DNA from: Psychrobacter aquaticus CMS 56
Lineage (GTDB): Bacteria > Pseudomonadota > Gammaproteobacteria > Pseudomonadales > Moraxellaceae
DNA: 64,000 nucleotides
Direction of reading: 5' to 3'
NCBI RefSeq assembly: GCF_000471625.1
Contig: NZ_AUSW01000017.1
Location: 35,472 to 99,471, forward strand
In this document: piece after piece, positions 28,012 through 38,952 of the stretch
How the letters are laid out: each line of letters begins with the position of its first letter
Position numbering within the stretch: position 1 is the stretch's first letter
Program-made: the position numbers and the translations under genes
Notes under the pieces: model-generated
What the model saw: only the letters and a program-made list of their open reading frames with translations
Told to the model about the DNA's origin: nothing
Databases searched by the model: none

Positions 28012-28566
28012 ATGATCAGTAAAAAATATACAGCTACTTTTATATTGTTATCAAGTAGCATTATTGTCACTACCCCTACTCATGCGGGCAACAGCTCTGA
28101 TATTGCCAAAGCAGGAGACATACTATCCTTTGCCATACCTGCAGCTGCTTACGGTAGCACTTATTATATGGACGATAAAGAGGGACGGCAGCAATTTTAC
28201 TATTCATTTGCGACCAATGTTGCCGCTACTTATGCTTTGAAATCAGTAGTTGATAAAGAGCGACCTAATGGTAGTGATGATAACTCTTTTCCCTCCGGTC
28301 ATACCTCAAGAGCTTTTCAAGGCGCTAGCTTCATTCATAAACGCTATGGACTAGAATATAGCATTCCTGCTTATATTGGTGCAGGTTTTGTTGCCTATAG
28401 TCGTGTCGAAGCAGATGAACACGATACTGCCGATGTGGTAGCAGGAGCAGCGTTAGGCATTGCCAGTAGTATGTATTTAACGAAAAGTTATCATAATGAC
28501 CAGCTGCACATCGCAACCAATTTATCCCCAGATTATTATGGGTTATCAGCTCATTATAGTTTTTAA
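28012..28566 (+). CDS. PAP2-family phosphatase, periplasmic
   Basis: A 184-residue exported protein. The first 25 residues form a Sec signal peptide ending THA. The three PAP2 phosphatase motifs are intact: the K-x6-RP motif (KERPNGSDD), PSGH (SFPSGHTSRAF) and S-R-x5-H-x3-D (YSRVEADEHDTADV). Unlike integral PAP2 lipid phosphatases it lacks the six-helix layout, so it is a soluble or peripherally bound periplasmic enzyme. Candidates are lipid A, undecaprenyl pyrophosphate or non-specific acid phosphatase activity. An imperfect terminator hairpin overlaps its stop codon. Confidence 0.87.
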   Translation: MISKKYTATFILLSSSIIVTTPTHAGNSSDIAKAGDILSFAIPAAAYGSTYYMDDKEGRQQFYYSFATNVAATYALKSVVDKERPNGSDDNSFPSGHTSRAFQGASFIHKRYGLEYSIPAYIGAGFVAYSRVEADEHDTADVVAGAALGIASSMYLTKSYHNDQLHIATNLSPDYYGLSAHYSF

Positions 28567-28600
28567 GACGTTGATGATATTTTTCATAGATCAACGTCTT
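28565..28600 (+). terminator. Hairpin after the PAP2 gene
   Basis: A perfect 11-bp inverted repeat (AAGACGTTGAT at 28565-28575, ATCAACGTCTT at 28590-28600) begins within the PAP2 stop codon. Only a weak T-rich stretch follows, so termination may be incomplete. Confidence 0.55.
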
Positions 28601-28886
28601 TGATTCTTATTAATCTTCTTTGCCGTTAAGGTGCTAGCCCTTAACGCAAAACTCTAGTATAATGCGCAAAATCTGTGCCAAAGCGAGCGGACATGATGCA
28701 ATTTACTACCTATTCACTATCTAGTGGGTCTTGTAGTTTTCATCAATAATGTCTTCTCGCTTTTTTGTGGAAAAATTTTGGCTTTGCGTTTTTATGTTTA
28801 TTTGGCAGCAATAATGAAAAGCAATATGAAGCCGAAATCTTATCCTAAATAATAATGGCACTCACCAATAACAGCGGAGGCAACCC
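28567..28886 (+). promoter_or_regulatory. carA upstream region with promoter candidate
   Basis: The 320-bp gap contains TATAAT at 28658-28663 and, over the expected -35 position, an 8-bp inverted repeat CGTTAAGG/CCTTAACG (28624-28646) that could bind a repressor or activator. No canonical -35 and no arginine-repressor box were found. About 220 nt of untranslated leader would follow, long enough for attenuation control, but I saw no convincing leader peptide or terminator in it. Confidence 0.4.
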
Positions 28887-30119
28887 TTGAATTCATCGGC
28901 AGAAACACAAGCAATTTTAGCACTAGCAGACGGTACGATTTTTCGCGGTGTCAGTATCGGTAGCGAAGGTCATCGTGTTGGTGAAGTGGTATTTAATACA
29001 GCCATGACAGGGTATCAAGAAATTCTAACCGATCCAAGTTATGCGCGCCAGCTCGTGACCCTCACCTATCCGCACATTGGTAATACAGGAACCAACGCTG
29101 AAGATACGGAGTCCGGCAACGGCCACAAAGTGTGGGCAGATGGCCTCATCATCCGTGACGCAACTTTAGTTACCTCAAATTTCCGTAATTCTGAATCACT
29201 TGCAGATTATCTAGGGCGCAATGATACCGTTGCTATCGCTGAGATTGACACGCGTCAATTGACTCGTCTATTACGTGATAAAGGTGCTCAAAACGGCTGT
29301 ATTTTTACTGCCTCAAACGGTGAAACGATTAGCACTGATGATGAGCAACAAGCTATCAAACTCGCACAAGAATTTGCTGGTCTCGAAGGCATGGATTTGG
29401 CAAAAGAGTGTTGCACGACAGAGAGCTTTGAATGGACAGCGGGCACATGGGATCTATCAGACACCCTACTCAATCGTGATGTAGAAGGTAGCCATGACAG
29501 CGGTACGGGTGGCTTCTTTAAGCAGCTGGGTACTCATATCGACTCTAAATATAATGTTGTCGCTTATGACTTTGGTAGCAAAACCAATATCCTGCGTATG
29601 CTAGTCGACCGTGGTTGTCATGTGACGGTCGTACCAGCGCAAACTCCTATCGCTGACGTGCTAGCAATGAATCCAGACGGTATTTTCTTATCAAACGGCC
29701 CTGGCGATCCTGCGGCTTGTGACTATGCTATCGATGCGGTACGTCACATTATCGAAGAAACAAATATTCCAACGTTTGGTATTTGTTTAGGTCACCAGTT
29801 AATTGGTCTTGCCAGCGGTGCCAATACTATCAAGATGAAAACCGGTCATCATGGTGCCAACCATCCCGTACAAGATTTGGCGACTGGCACAGTGATGATC
29901 ACCAGTCAAAACCACGGCTTCGCGGTTGATGAAGACACGTTGCCAGACAACGTGAAATCTACTCATCGTTCATTATTTGACGGTACTAACCAAGGCATCG
30001 AGCTGACCAATAAGCCAGTATTTAGCTTCCAAGGTCACCCAGAAGCCAGCCCAGGCCCTCATGACTGTGCGCCATTATTTGATAAGTTTGCTGAGATGAT
30101 GGGACAGTCTAAATCGTGA
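28887..30119 (+). CDS. carA: Carbamoyl-phosphate synthase small subunit
   Basis: Glutaminase subunit that supplies ammonia to CarB for carbamoyl phosphate, the precursor of arginine and pyrimidines. Translation starts at a TTG (28887); the strong GGAGG six bases before it and the sequence [20 protein letters not shown] justify this. The 410 residues contain the CarA N-domain ([17 protein letters not shown]) and a class I glutamine amidotransferase domain. The latter has nucleophile cysteine in [11 protein letters not shown] and the His-Glu pair in [10 protein letters not shown]. The C-terminal codons overlap the start of an inserted lipoprotein gene rather than leading directly to carB. Confidence 0.97.
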   Translation: MNSSAETQAILALADGTIFRGVSIGSEGHRVGEVVFNTAMTGYQEILTDPSYARQLVTLTYPHIGNTGTNAEDTESGNGHKVWADGLIIRDATLVTSNFRNSESLADYLGRNDTVAIAEIDTRQLTRLLRDKGAQNGCIFTASNGETISTDDEQQAIKLAQEFAGLEGMDLAKECCTTESFEWTAGTWDLSDTLLNRDVEGSHDSGTGGFFKQLGTHIDSKYNVVAYDFGSKTNILRMLVDRGCHVTVVPAQTPIADVLAMNPDGIFLSNGPGDPAACDYAIDAVRHIIEETNIPTFGICLGHQLIGLASGANTIKMKTGHHGANHPVQDLATGTVMITSQNHGFAVDEDTLPDNVKSTHRSLFDGTNQGIELTNKPVFSFQGHPEASPGPHDCAPLFDKFAEMMGQSKS

Positions 30120-30796
30120 GCAAATCTATTAAAAGTAGTTTTTTGATTGGAATATTAGCTGTTGGTTTGGCCTCATGCACTACGACTAAAGCAGCCGTGG
30201 ACAATCTTAACTTACAAAATCAGCAGCAATTAGCCGCACCTAATTCCAACTTATCAAGCAGGCAAGAACTGAGCTTTGAAAATAAAAAAGAACTATTAGC
30301 AGAAAAAATTAGACTTGCTGATTTTTCTATCAGAGCAATAAACGATCCTAAGTTTGTTAATGCTCTATTATCTGATGATATTAGCTCAAAAGAAGAAAAG
30401 CAGTGCGTTTTCGATAATATTGATAGAAAGGCTTTTTATGATCTTTCTAGTGATATGATTGAAGATTTAGTAGCTAAGAACCCTGAATATATTGATTTAT
30501 ATTTAGACAAACTAGATTTACTAATTTCTATCGCTGATATTTTTTATAACTCTCCAAATGCGATTGAGTTTGATGAGGAAGATTTATCAGCTTCTCCTGC
30601 ACTGGCTCTTCTCACAAAGAAAGATGCTTTGATATTTCAAAAAATGATTGTAGATGAACGCTATAAAGACTTATTGATTTTAGTAGGTCAGCCGGTCAGA
30701 GTAGATAATTCTATTTTTGATTCTGCCTCTGTGAAGTTTTTGTTTCTCGGTGGCGCTGTAGGTGACTCTGAAAAGAAATGTAGGCTTGCACGCTGA
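30116..30796 (+). CDS. Putative lipoprotein inserted between carA and carB
   Basis: A 226-residue protein that starts with GTG overlapping the carA stop codon by 4 bp, so translation is probably coupled. The N-terminus is a lipoprotein signal with lipobox LASC (cysteine near residue 21). The rest is acidic and helical, with no membrane segment, and I recognise no family. It lies inside an otherwise standard carAB operon, which has no known place for a lipoprotein. The gene is more AT-rich than carA and carB, with plain codons (many TTA, AAA, GAT), which hints at a later insertion. The function is unknown. Confidence 0.75.
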   Translation: MSKSIKSSFLIGILAVGLASCTTTKAAVDNLNLQNQQQLAAPNSNLSSRQELSFENKKELLAEKIRLADFSIRAINDPKFVNALLSDDISSKEEKQCVFDNIDRKAFYDLSSDMIEDLVAKNPEYIDLYLDKLDLLISIADIFYNSPNAIEFDEEDLSASPALALLTKKDALIFQKMIVDERYKDLLILVGQPVRVDNSIFDSASVKFLFLGGAVGDSEKKCRLAR

Positions 30797-30924
30797 ATAC
30801 TATCAAACAGACCATCTGTAAATATGTGACGATTTTAGGATCAAAAACATAGTACCGTAAAAATCAAACATATTACTAAATACTTTATAAATCTCAAACC
30901 GCCAAAATAGGACTTAAAAATATT

Positions 30925-33900
30925 ATGCCAAAACGTACCGACATAAAAAGCATTCTTATCATTGGCGCAGGCCCTATCGTTATCGGTCAAGCGTGTGAAT
31001 TTGACTATTCAGGCGCACAGGCTTGTAAAGCACTAAAAGAAGAAGGCTACCGTGTCATCTTGGTCAACTCAAACCCTGCGACCATTATGACCGACCCTGT
31101 CATGGCTGATGCGACCTATATCGAGCCAATTACGTGGCAGACGGTTGAGCAAATCATTGCCAAGGAACGTCCGGATGCGATCTTACCAACGATGGGCGGA
31201 CAGACCGCTCTCAACTGTGCGCTAGATCTAGACAAGCACGGTGTATTGACCAAGTACAATTGTGAGTTGATTGGCGCGACCAAAGACTCGATCGAAATGG
31301 CAGAAGATCGCAACTTGTTTGATAAAGCCATGAAGCGTATCGGCCTTGAATGTCCTCGCGCTGAAACCGCTGAAACCATGGAAGAAGCCTTTGCCACCCA
31401 AGAAAAAATGGGCTATCCGTGTATCATCCGTCCGTCATTCACCATGGGCGGTTCAGGTGGTGGTATCGCTTACAACCGTGATGAGTTCATCGAAATTTGT
31501 GAGCGCGGTTTTGACCTATCACCAAACCATCAGTTGCTGATCGATGAGTCGTTAATCGGTTGGAAAGAGTATGAGATGGAAGTGGTTCGTGACAAAAACG
31601 ACAACTGCATCATCATCTGCGCGATTGAAAACTTTGATCCAATGGGCGTGCATACAGGCGACTCAATTACGGTCGCACCAGCACAGACCTTGACTGACAA
31701 AGAATACCAAATCATGCGTAATGCCTCTTTGGCAGTACTGCGTGAAATTGGCGTTGAAACGGGTGGCTCAAACGTCCAGTTCGGTATCAACCCTGACACA
31801 GGTCGTATGGTTGTCATCGAGATGAATCCACGCGTATCACGTTCATCGGCATTGGCGTCAAAAGCCACGGGCTTCCCGATTGCCAAAATCGCAGCGAAAC
31901 TAGCCATTGGTTATACGCTAGATGAATTACAAAACGATATCACTGGTGGCAAAACACCAGCGAGCTTTGAGCCTGCACTCGACTATGTTGTCACTAAGAT
32001 TCCACGTTTTAACTTTGAAAAATTCGCGCAAGCCGATAGTGTGTTATCAACCCAAATGAAATCGGTTGGTGAAGTCATGGCGATTGGTCGTAACTTTCAA
32101 GAATCTATGCAAAAAGCCTTACGTGGTATGGAAACAGGTAATGATGGTTTTGATGAGCAAATCGACTTATCAAAAGTGCCAACTGATAAAGCACGTAGCG
32201 AAATTATCAATCGCTTGACCATCCCAACGCCTGAACGCATTTATTATATTGCGGATGCTTTCCGTGTCGGCATGAGCGTCGATGAGGTGTTTAACTTCAC
32301 TAAGATTGACCCATGGTTTTTGGTGCAAATTGAAGACATCGTCAAAACAGAAGCCACTGTAAAATCTCTTGGTTTTGGTGAACTGAACGAGAAAAATCTA
32401 CGTAGCTTTAAACGTAAAGGATTGTCAGATTTGCGTCTTGCTAAATTGCTTGGTGTCTCACAAAAGCAATTGCGCGAAAAACGTTGGGATTTAAACGTTT
32501 ATCCAGTCTATAAGCGTGTGGATACGTGTGCAGCAGAATTTGCGACCAGCACCGCTTATATGTATTCGACGTACGATAGTGAATGTGAAGCCAATCCAAC
32601 CAATAACAAGAAGATCATGGTCATTGGTGGTGGTCCTAACCGTATTGGTCAAGGTATCGAGTTTGATTACTGCTGTGTACACGCGGCTCTTGCCATGCGC
32701 GAAGACGGTTATGAGACCATCATGGTCAACTGTAACCCTGAAACGGTTTCAACCGATTATGACACGTCTGACCGTCTATACTTTGAGCCAATTACCTTAG
32801 AAGACGTCCTAGAAATTGTCCGTATCGAAAATCCTGACGGTGTGATTGTTCAGTTTGGTGGTCAAACGCCATTGAAACTTGCCCGCGCCCTTGAAGCCGC
32901 TGGTGTCAAAATCATTGGTACTAGCCCTGATGCGATTGACCGCGCTGAAGACCGCGAACGCTTCCAGCATATGATTCAACAATTAGACCTTGTTCAACCA
33001 ACCAATGCTTTGGCGACTAGCTTAGAAGATGGTTTGGTTAAAGCAAAAGACGTCGGTTATCCATTGGTGGTACGCCCCTCTTATGTTCTAGGCGGCCGCG
33101 CTATGGAAATCGTCTATAACGAAGATGAGCTAAGACATTATCTGCGCACTGCCGTGCAAGCGTCAAATGAAGCGCCTGTATTACTAGATCGTTTCTTGGA
33201 TGATGCCATCGAAGTCGATGTGGACTGTGTATGTGACGGCACAGACGTCGTCATCGGCGGTATCATGCAGCATATCGAACAAGCTGGCGTCCACTCAGGT
33301 GACTCAGCATGTTCGCTACCGCCATACTCACTATCTAAAGAACTATGTGATGTGATGCGTGCGCAAACCGTCGCCATGGCAAAAGAGCTGGGTGTTATTG
33401 GTCTGATGAACGTCCAGTTCGCAGTAAAAGGCGAAACGGTGTACATTTTAGAAGTGAACCCACGTGCCGCACGTACAGTGCCGTTTGTCTCTAAATGTAT
33501 TGGCACGTCATTAGCGCAGGTTGCTGCTCGCTGTATGGCTGGCACGTCGCTTAAAGACCAAGGTTTTACGAATGAAATTGTTCCTGCATTTTTCGCAGTC
33601 AAAGAAGCAGTTTTCCCATTTGCCAAGTTCCCTGGTGTTGATCCAATTTTGAGTCCTGAGATGAAATCAACAGGCGAAGTGATGGGTGTGGGCAAAACCT
33701 TTGGCGAAGCATTCTATAAAGCCATCATCGGCAGTAACGAACGTCTGCCAGGTCTACCGACTGAAGGCGAAACCAAAACGGTCTTTATTTCTGTTCGTGA
33801 CAGTGACAAAGCGCAAATCGCTCCAATCGCTCGTCAGCTGGCAGACTTTGGTTTTAAGATAGTCTCAACGACTGGCACGAAAAAAGTGCTGAGCGATGCT

Positions 33901-34188
33901 GGCATTGAATGCAAGCAAATCAACAAAGTCACCGAAGGCCGCCCTCATATCGTCGACGCCTTGAAAAACGGCAAAATCGACCTTATTATTAATACAACCG
34001 AAGGCAAGCAGGCACAAGAGGATTCATTCTCTATCCGCCGTAGCGCACTGCAAGGCAAAGTATTTTATGTCACCACTTTAGGGGCGGCAGATGCAATCTG
34101 TAAATCTTATGCGATTGACTTGCCATTTGAAGTTTATAAATTGCAAGATTTACATGAACAAGCAAAGACTATTGACGTGGCTGAATAA
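30925..34188 (+). CDS. carB: Carbamoyl-phosphate synthase large subunit
   Basis: Synthesises carbamoyl phosphate from bicarbonate, two ATP and the ammonia channelled from CarA. The 1087 residues show two homologous ATP-grasp halves: the first opens [20 protein letters not shown] and the second [20 protein letters not shown] near residue 570. Each half has its glycine-rich loop ([18 protein letters not shown]). A C-terminal MGS-like allosteric domain (about 945-1080, [20 protein letters not shown]) carries regulation by nucleotides and ornithine. Length is in the normal range (1073 in E. coli). A strong terminator follows at 34305-34338. Confidence 0.98.
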   Translation: MPKRTDIKSILIIGAGPIVIGQACEFDYSGAQACKALKEEGYRVILVNSNPATIMTDPVMADATYIEPITWQTVEQIIAKERPDAILPTMGGQTALNCALDLDKHGVLTKYNCELIGATKDSIEMAEDRNLFDKAMKRIGLECPRAETAETMEEAFATQEKMGYPCIIRPSFTMGGSGGGIAYNRDEFIEICERGFDLSPNHQLLIDESLIGWKEYEMEVVRDKNDNCIIICAIENFDPMGVHTGDSITVAPAQTLTDKEYQIMRNASLAVLREIGVETGGSNVQFGINPDTGRMVVIEMNPRVSRSSALASKATGFPIAKIAAKLAIGYTLDELQNDITGGKTPASFEPALDYVVTKIPRFNFEKFAQADSVLSTQMKSVGEVMAIGRNFQESMQKALRGMETGNDGFDEQIDLSKVPTDKARSEIINRLTIPTPERIYYIADAFRVGMSVDEVFNFTKIDPWFLVQIEDIVKTEATVKSLGFGELNEKNLRSFKRKGLSDLRLAKLLGVSQKQLREKRWDLNVYPVYKRVDTCAAEFATSTAYMYSTYDSECEANPTNNKKIMVIGGGPNRIGQGIEFDYCCVHAALAMREDGYETIMVNCNPETVSTDYDTSDRLYFEPITLEDVLEIVRIENPDGVIVQFGGQTPLKLARALEAAGVKIIGTSPDAIDRAEDRERFQHMIQQLDLVQPTNALATSLEDGLVKAKDVGYPLVVRPSYVLGGRAMEIVYNEDELRHYLRTAVQASNEAPVLLDRFLDDAIEVDVDCVCDGTDVVIGGIMQHIEQAGVHSGDSACSLPPYSLSKELCDVMRAQTVAMAKELGVIGLMNVQFAVKGETVYILEVNPRAARTVPFVSKCIGTSLAQVAARCMAGTSLKDQGFTNEIVPAFFAVKEAVFPFAKFPGVDPILSPEMKSTGEVMGVGKTFGEAFYKAIIGSNERLPGLPTEGETKTVFISVRDSDKAQIAPIARQLADFGFKIVSTTGTKKVLSDAGIECKQINKVTEGRPHIVDALKNGKIDLIINTTEGKQAQEDSFSIRRSALQGKVFYVTTLGAADAICKSYAIDLPFEVYKLQDLHEQAKTIDVAE

Positions 34189-34304
34189 TTTCAGTAGATT
34201 AGGCATAACTGTCAGACTTATATAAAAGCTGATACGACCCTTGTTATTGGTTTTTATATGACAATCGTGCTTTAAAAAAACAATATCTTTGTAAAGATAG
34301 ACCC

Positions 34305-34339
34305 AAAAGCATAGTGGCTGAACGGCGACTATGCTTTTT
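34305..34339 (+). terminator. Rho-independent terminator after carB
   Basis: An 11-bp perfect stem (AAAAGCATAGT at 34305-34315, ACTATGCTTTT at 34328-34338) ends in a T run, 117 bp after the carB stop. Confidence 0.85.
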
Positions 34340-34463
34340 ATTACGTAAGGTTCGGTGTGTCTAATTTTAAGAATAGACACACTCATACATGACAATCCGT
34401 TTAATGGTGACCTCATCTGAACCTCAGTCTTTTTATATTTCATACTCATTGCAACAACATTGG

Positions 34464-34486
34464 CACCATCTCCTTATGAGATGGTG
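34464..34486 (+). promoter_or_regulatory. Hairpin in the greA leader
   Basis: A perfect 9-bp stem (CACCATCTC / GAGATGGTG, loop CTTAT) lies 26 bp before the greA start. It has no T run, so it is not a simple terminator; it could pause polymerase or tune translation. The rest of the 324-bp carB-greA gap (34189-34512) holds only the carB terminator. Confidence 0.5.
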
Positions 34487-34512
34487 TGGTGTTATTGGTT
34501 TAAGGAAAAAAC

Positions 34513-34989
34513 ATGCAACGTTATCCCATGACTCCGCAAGGACATGCGGCTTTAGAAGCCGAATTAAAACAGTTAAAAAGTGTCGACCGTCCACGCATCA
34601 CCGCTTCTATCGCTGAAGCGCGTGAACACGGCGATTTAAAAGAAAACGCTGAATATCATGCAGCGCGTGAGCAACAAGGTTTTTGTGAAGCACGTATCCG
34701 TGATATCGAAGCCAAACTTGGTGGTGCACAAGTCATCGATCCTGCCACGTTGCCAAAAGAAGGCCGTGTGGTATTTGGTGTGACCGTCGTTATTGAAAAC
34801 ATGGACACCGAAGAAGAAAAACAGTACAAAATCGTTGGTGACGATGAAGCCGATTTTAAAGCGGGTAAAATCTCAGTCAACTCGCCAATCGCGCGTGGTC
34901 TCATCGGTAAAGTCGAAGGCGACGAAGCACGTATAGAGACCCCTAAAGGCGTGGTCGAATACGAAGTTATGAAAGTCATATACGATTAA
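34513..34989 (+). CDS. greA: Transcription elongation factor GreA
   Basis: Binds RNA polymerase through the secondary channel and stimulates cleavage of backtracked transcripts. The 158-residue protein has the N-terminal coiled coil with the conserved acidic tip [20 protein letters not shown]-terminal FKBP-like domain follows, with the segment [20 protein letters not shown]. Length equals the E. coli protein (158). Ribosome binding site AAGGAAAA. A hairpin lies in the leader just upstream. Confidence 0.97.
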   Translation: MQRYPMTPQGHAALEAELKQLKSVDRPRITASIAEAREHGDLKENAEYHAAREQQGFCEARIRDIEAKLGGAQVIDPATLPKEGRVVFGVTVVIENMDTEEEKQYKIVGDDEADFKAGKISVNSPIARGLIGKVEGDEARIETPKGVVEYEVMKVIYD

Positions 34990-35388
34990 TTTGAATGGCT
35001 TCCTATTACATTCCGCTAAGATTCTCTGATATTACGGTTAATAGAATTGCCATTAACTTAGACAATCAATCAAGAAAACAAGGCAAACCATTGTTATTTT
35101 TAGAATAGTAGTTACACAATGCTGCTTTTCTACTCGATTTGTTTTAGCGCATAATTGCTTGCATATAGATTGCTGTACCATTTGGCTCGGCATCGGACGG
35201 AAAATAATGATGGCTGAATACAGTCAAAATCATCCACCAATGCTTTGACGATAGTAGCCAGTATTGCCTCTTATCAGTACCGATACCCTTGTTATTTGAC
35301 ATGCTTTGTTGTGTCATTTAGCGGGGGTTTTTCTTGTCTAAACGTTATTTATTTCTGTTTCATTTACTGTTATTTAAAGGAGTCTTTT
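34990..35388. other. Intergenic region greA - DUF11-like gene
   Basis: 399 bp without a convincing gene. The reading frame of the next gene is open back to 35245, but that stretch lacks a ribosome binding site and its translation does not look like a signal peptide. No clear terminator for greA was found. Confidence 0.4.
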
Positions 35389-36333
35389 ATGGTTATGCAT
35401 TTTGATACACCAACTATTACTGCTAAACAAACGATTGTCCAAAAAACATCACTCACCACCGCTTTGTCTGCAATGCTAGCAGGCACAGTGCTTGCTGCCA
35501 CTTCAGCCTATGCCGCGCCCGAAATCACTATCAACTCATCTGCTGGCGGTAGCACGACTGTCGTTGAGCAATACTCTGATGGCAAAACAGCAACCATCAC
35601 TTCGACACCAAACGGCATTACCATGCAAGACGGTATGCCTTATGCGGTAACTCAAGTCACCACGGTTCCACGTTATGTCGTCCGCCAAGGTGGCATTAAT
35701 AATACGGTCATTACGCAAGGCAGCACTACAGTCACCAGCGTCCCTGTGACCAATCAGATGACCAACCAAGTCACCAAGGTCGATGTTATTACCACACCAA
35801 TCAATACGGTGACGCAAGTATTACCTGTTGCCACGGCTACTCAGTTACCAGTCATCAATACAACAGCGGCGACTGTGGTAAACAGTCAGCCTATTACCAA
35901 TCAGCAGATAATCACCACGACTTCTTTAGACGCTCTACAACTCACACCAACGTTTAGTACGCCTGATATTGTCAACGCGCAAACCAAGGTCATGAAGATT
36001 CTAAAAAATAGCGCTGGACGTGACGTCGCAGTGCCTGCCAATCATATCGCACCAGGTGATGTGATTGAATACCATACGACTTATACCAACACCACAGCAC
36101 AGCCAGTTAACGATATCAATGCGATGGTTTCCTTACCGGCTAACGTGAGACTGGTATCATTAAACAGTCCGTTACCAACGCTTGCGACCACGGGTGGCAA
36201 CAGCTATCAGACCATTCAACAAGTTGGCAATACTGTCGTCGTTCAAGAGAATTACTCTGGACTTAAATGGAATTTAGTCAATCTTAATCCCAATGCTGCT
36301 CAGACTGTCGTCATACGCGCACAGGTTCAATAA
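35389..36333 (+). CDS. Secreted DUF11-like repeat-domain protein
   Basis: A 314-residue exported protein. The start chosen is the ATG at 35389, preceded by AAAGGAG; the upstream open frame is rejected. A long signal peptide runs to about residue 42 (cleavage after SAYA). The middle (about 45-190) is rich in Thr, Val, Gln and Asn with repeated VTQV/TTP-type strands and looks like a low-complexity surface region. The C-terminal 110 residues (GRDVAVPANHIAPGDVIEYH onward) resemble a DUF11/CARDB beta-sandwich: PGDVIEYHTTYTNTTAQPVN, then an NLNPNAAQTVVIRAQV end. A structural or adhesive envelope role is a guess. A terminator follows. Confidence 0.7.
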   Translation: MVMHFDTPTITAKQTIVQKTSLTTALSAMLAGTVLAATSAYAAPEITINSSAGGSTTVVEQYSDGKTATITSTPNGITMQDGMPYAVTQVTTVPRYVVRQGGINNTVITQGSTTVTSVPVTNQMTNQVTKVDVITTPINTVTQVLPVATATQLPVINTTAATVVNSQPITNQQIITTTSLDALQLTPTFSTPDIVNAQTKVMKILKNSAGRDVAVPANHIAPGDVIEYHTTYTNTTAQPVNDINAMVSLPANVRLVSLNSPLPTLATTGGNSYQTIQQVGNTVVVQENYSGLKWNLVNLNPNAAQTVVIRAQVQ

Positions 36334-36402
36334 AAATAAAGCCAATTTTAAAACATCAACAGTAATTTAAAATAGCAAAAGTAAACAAGCATTATTCTTT
36401 AT

Positions 36403-36432
36403 AAAAGGTCTTGAACATTCAAGGCCTTTTTT
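36403..36432 (+). terminator. Rho-independent terminator after the DUF11-like gene
   Basis: A 12-bp stem with one G-U pair (36403-36414 with 36419-36430, loop ACAT) ends in a run of T residues about 70 bp after the stop. Confidence 0.8.
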
Positions 36433-36628
36433 AGTCTCAGCTATTAGCGGTATGACTGGATAAGTAGGAAACATAATGTGACATAGCTGACCATTGACTA
36501 CTAACGAACTTCACCTAAAAAGCGACACTCAATGTCGTGTTGTTTTCGCAATTTTCCTATAAATACAATGCTTTAACACCAATTTTGTTAAAATAGACTT
36601 TCATTAATTCATTGGTAAATACCTGCTT

Positions 36629-37897
36629 ATGGCCACCATCAACTATGAAAGACTACAGGGCAAGCTCAATATTTTAGCAGATGCGGCTAAATATGATGTC
36701 TCTTGCTCCTCCTCTGCTGGTACCCGAAAAAACCAAGGCGGTGGTCTTGGTGATGCTTCAGCAACTGGTATTTGCCATAGCTACACTGAAGATGGCCGCT
36801 GTGTCAGTCTGCTAAAAATCCTTTTGACTAACCACTGTATTTACGACTGTGCATATTGTACCTCTCGCAAAAGCAATGACACGCCGCGCGCCGCTTTTAG
36901 CGTTGAAGAAGTGGTCGATTTAACCATGCAGTTTTATCGTCGTAATTATATTGAAGGGTTGTTTTTAAGTTCAGGCATCTTTAAAAGTGGCGATTACACG
37001 ATGGAGCGACTGGTCGAAGTTGCCAAAATACTGCGTACCCGTGAGCGTTTTAATGGTTATATTCATCTAAAAACGATTCCCGGTGCGTCGAAAGAATTGT
37101 TGCTAGAAGCTGGACTATATGCCGATCGCTTAAGCGTAAATATCGAGATTCCGACCAAGTCAGGACTTGCCTTGCTCGCACCAGAAAAATCGCATGAGCA
37201 ATTAAAAGCGCCAATGGAGACGGTGAAAGAAGAGATTATTACCATTCGTGAAAGCCGTAAAACCCACAAGAAAGCGCCAAAATTTACACCAGCAGGTCAA
37301 ACCAGCCAAATGATCGTTGGTGCCAGTAATGAGACAGACTTGCAAGTTATTCAGCTATCCAGCCATTTTTATAAGCAATATGATCTTAAACGCGTCTACT
37401 ACTCAGGCTACGTGCCGATGCTCTCTGACAGCCGCTTGCCAGCGATTGGAACGCCTGTGCCTATGGTGCGTGAGAACCGTCTCTATCAGGCAGATTGGCT
37501 GATGCGTTTTTATGGTTTTGGCGCGCATGAAATTGTTGAGCCTGAGTCGCCTTTTCTAGATTTGGACTGTGACCCAAAACTGGCTTGGGCAATACGTCAT
37601 CGTGAACATTTCCCAGTCAATATCCAAACAGCGACGTATGAGATGATTGTACGGATTCCTGGTATCGGTACAAAGACCGCTAAAAAAATAGTGAAAGCAC
37701 GTAAATTTAATCAGCTGACGTTATATCATCTAAAGAAGATGGGCGCAGCGGTCAATCGAGCCAAATACTTTATCGCTACAACGGGTAAAAATGAGCATCT
37801 TGCCCATTTGACTCGCGATAATTTTCGTCAATATGTACTGGCGCAAACGCAGACCAAATTTAAAGATCAACGTAGTGGACAGTTGGCATTATTTTAG
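36629..37897 (+). CDS. Putative DNA modification/repair radical SAM protein
   Basis: A 422-residue radical-SAM enzyme. The iron-sulfur motif C-x3-C-x2-C is at residues 70, 74 and 77 (NHCIYDCAYC). The N-terminus has the family-typical SSSAGTRKNQGGGLGD segment with an extra cysteine. Near the C-terminus a helix-hairpin-helix (IPGIGTKTAKKIV) gives DNA binding. The combination matches the family named putative DNA modification/repair radical SAM protein, which is linked in genomes to uracil-DNA-glycosylase-like and DUF4130 proteins. The next gene is that partner. The reaction is not established to my knowledge. The start has no strong ribosome binding site. Confidence 0.9.
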   Translation: MATINYERLQGKLNILADAAKYDVSCSSSAGTRKNQGGGLGDASATGICHSYTEDGRCVSLLKILLTNHCIYDCAYCTSRKSNDTPRAAFSVEEVVDLTMQFYRRNYIEGLFLSSGIFKSGDYTMERLVEVAKILRTRERFNGYIHLKTIPGASKELLLEAGLYADRLSVNIEIPTKSGLALLAPEKSHEQLKAPMETVKEEIITIRESRKTHKKAPKFTPAGQTSQMIVGASNETDLQVIQLSSHFYKQYDLKRVYYSGYVPMLSDSRLPAIGTPVPMVRENRLYQADWLMRFYGFGAHEIVEPESPFLDLDCDPKLAWAIRHREHFPVNIQTATYEMIVRIPGIGTKTAKKIVKARKFNQLTLYHLKKMGAAVNRAKYFIATTGKNEHLAHLTRDNFRQYVLAQTQTKFKDQRSGQLALF

Positions 37898-37976
37898 AAT
37901 CTGTCTTACAGACACGCTCTAAAATAAATACACTCTAAAGCAAGTTGCCACCTCGCTACTTCATGTAGGATAAAAC

Positions 37977-38849
37977 ATGTCTCAAATTGCACAAAACTAT
38001 ACTTATCCTATTGGTCAGTTAACGCCCAGTATCGTGCTCTATCAGCCAAGTTTTGAGGGCTGGCTGAGCGCGGTTTATTATGTTTATGAGCAAAAATTAC
38101 AGCATGATCCAGCATTACAGCTGACCGCTCACGACAGTTATGTGCCCTCATTGATCGCTCAAACAGTTAGCGTTGATACCGATGAAGACAAAGCAGAGCG
38201 GGTGCTAACCAAGCTGAACACGCTATTGGGTCGCTCAGGTATGCGCAATATCTTATGGGGGTTTTTATCGGAGAAAGACGATATCGGCACCACTTTATTT
38301 CATGTGGTCAAGTATGCCATTGATTATCCTAGTCGGCACATCATGCAAGATCTTGGTCATTTAGACATACTTGAACTGGTACAGACGGTCAAATCTGTCG
38401 GGCGTGAAAAACACCGTATGGAAGCATTTGTGCGTTTTGAGCACACCACTGATGATATTTATTTTGCGCGTGTATCGCCTGATTTTAACGTGTTGCCATT
38501 GATTGGTGAACATTTTCGCCAGCGCTATCAAGACCAACACTGGGCGATTTATGATATAACGCGCGGCTATGGCATTTATTATGACAAAAGTCAGAGTACA
38601 CCCTCGCATCCAGCTAAACTACAAACCATTACTGACCTTGATGATGCCGTATTGCGCCATCCTGCCAGTATTCATAGTCCTGATGAGCAGCGTTATCAGA
38701 AATTTTGGCAAGGGTACTTTACCAATGTCAATATTAAAGAACGTAAGAACCCACGATTGCATAAACAGTACCTACCGCAGCGCTATTGGAAGTATTTGAG
38801 TGAAAAACAAGTGCTACCCACTGCCGAACATCTACAAAAACGTCGCTAA
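37977..38849 (+). CDS. DUF4130 (TIGR03915-type) putative DNA repair protein
   Basis: A 290-residue protein, partner of the preceding radical-SAM enzyme (gap 79 bp, ribosome binding site GGATAA). The middle shows FVRFEHTTDDIYFARVSPDFNVLPLIGEHFRQRYQDQHWAIYD. The C-terminal part (RYQKFWQGYFTNVNIKERKNPRLHKQYLPQRYWKYL) is the DUF4130 end, like that found fused to uracil-DNA glycosylases in other genomes. Here it is free-standing and no UDG domain is attached. Together the pair suggests repair or processing of a modified base. Function not proven. Confidence 0.85.
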   Translation: MSQIAQNYTYPIGQLTPSIVLYQPSFEGWLSAVYYVYEQKLQHDPALQLTAHDSYVPSLIAQTVSVDTDEDKAERVLTKLNTLLGRSGMRNILWGFLSEKDDIGTTLFHVVKYAIDYPSRHIMQDLGHLDILELVQTVKSVGREKHRMEAFVRFEHTTDDIYFARVSPDFNVLPLIGEHFRQRYQDQHWAIYDITRGYGIYYDKSQSTPSHPAKLQTITDLDDAVLRHPASIHSPDEQRYQKFWQGYFTNVNIKERKNPRLHKQYLPQRYWKYLSEKQVLPTAEHLQKRR

Positions 38850-38952
38850 AAACTCACTGTCCAACGTTATCTTTTTATTTTGAAGGTTGAGTTTTGACCA
38901 ATTTTGACTGACAATAGCAGCTTGCTATTATCTACCAGTGACCCCCGTTATT

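Noticed and set aside
35245..35388. Upstream open frame as part of the DUF11-like protein
   Set aside because: The ATG at 35389 has a strong ribosome binding site followed by a normal signal peptide; the extension would bury it.
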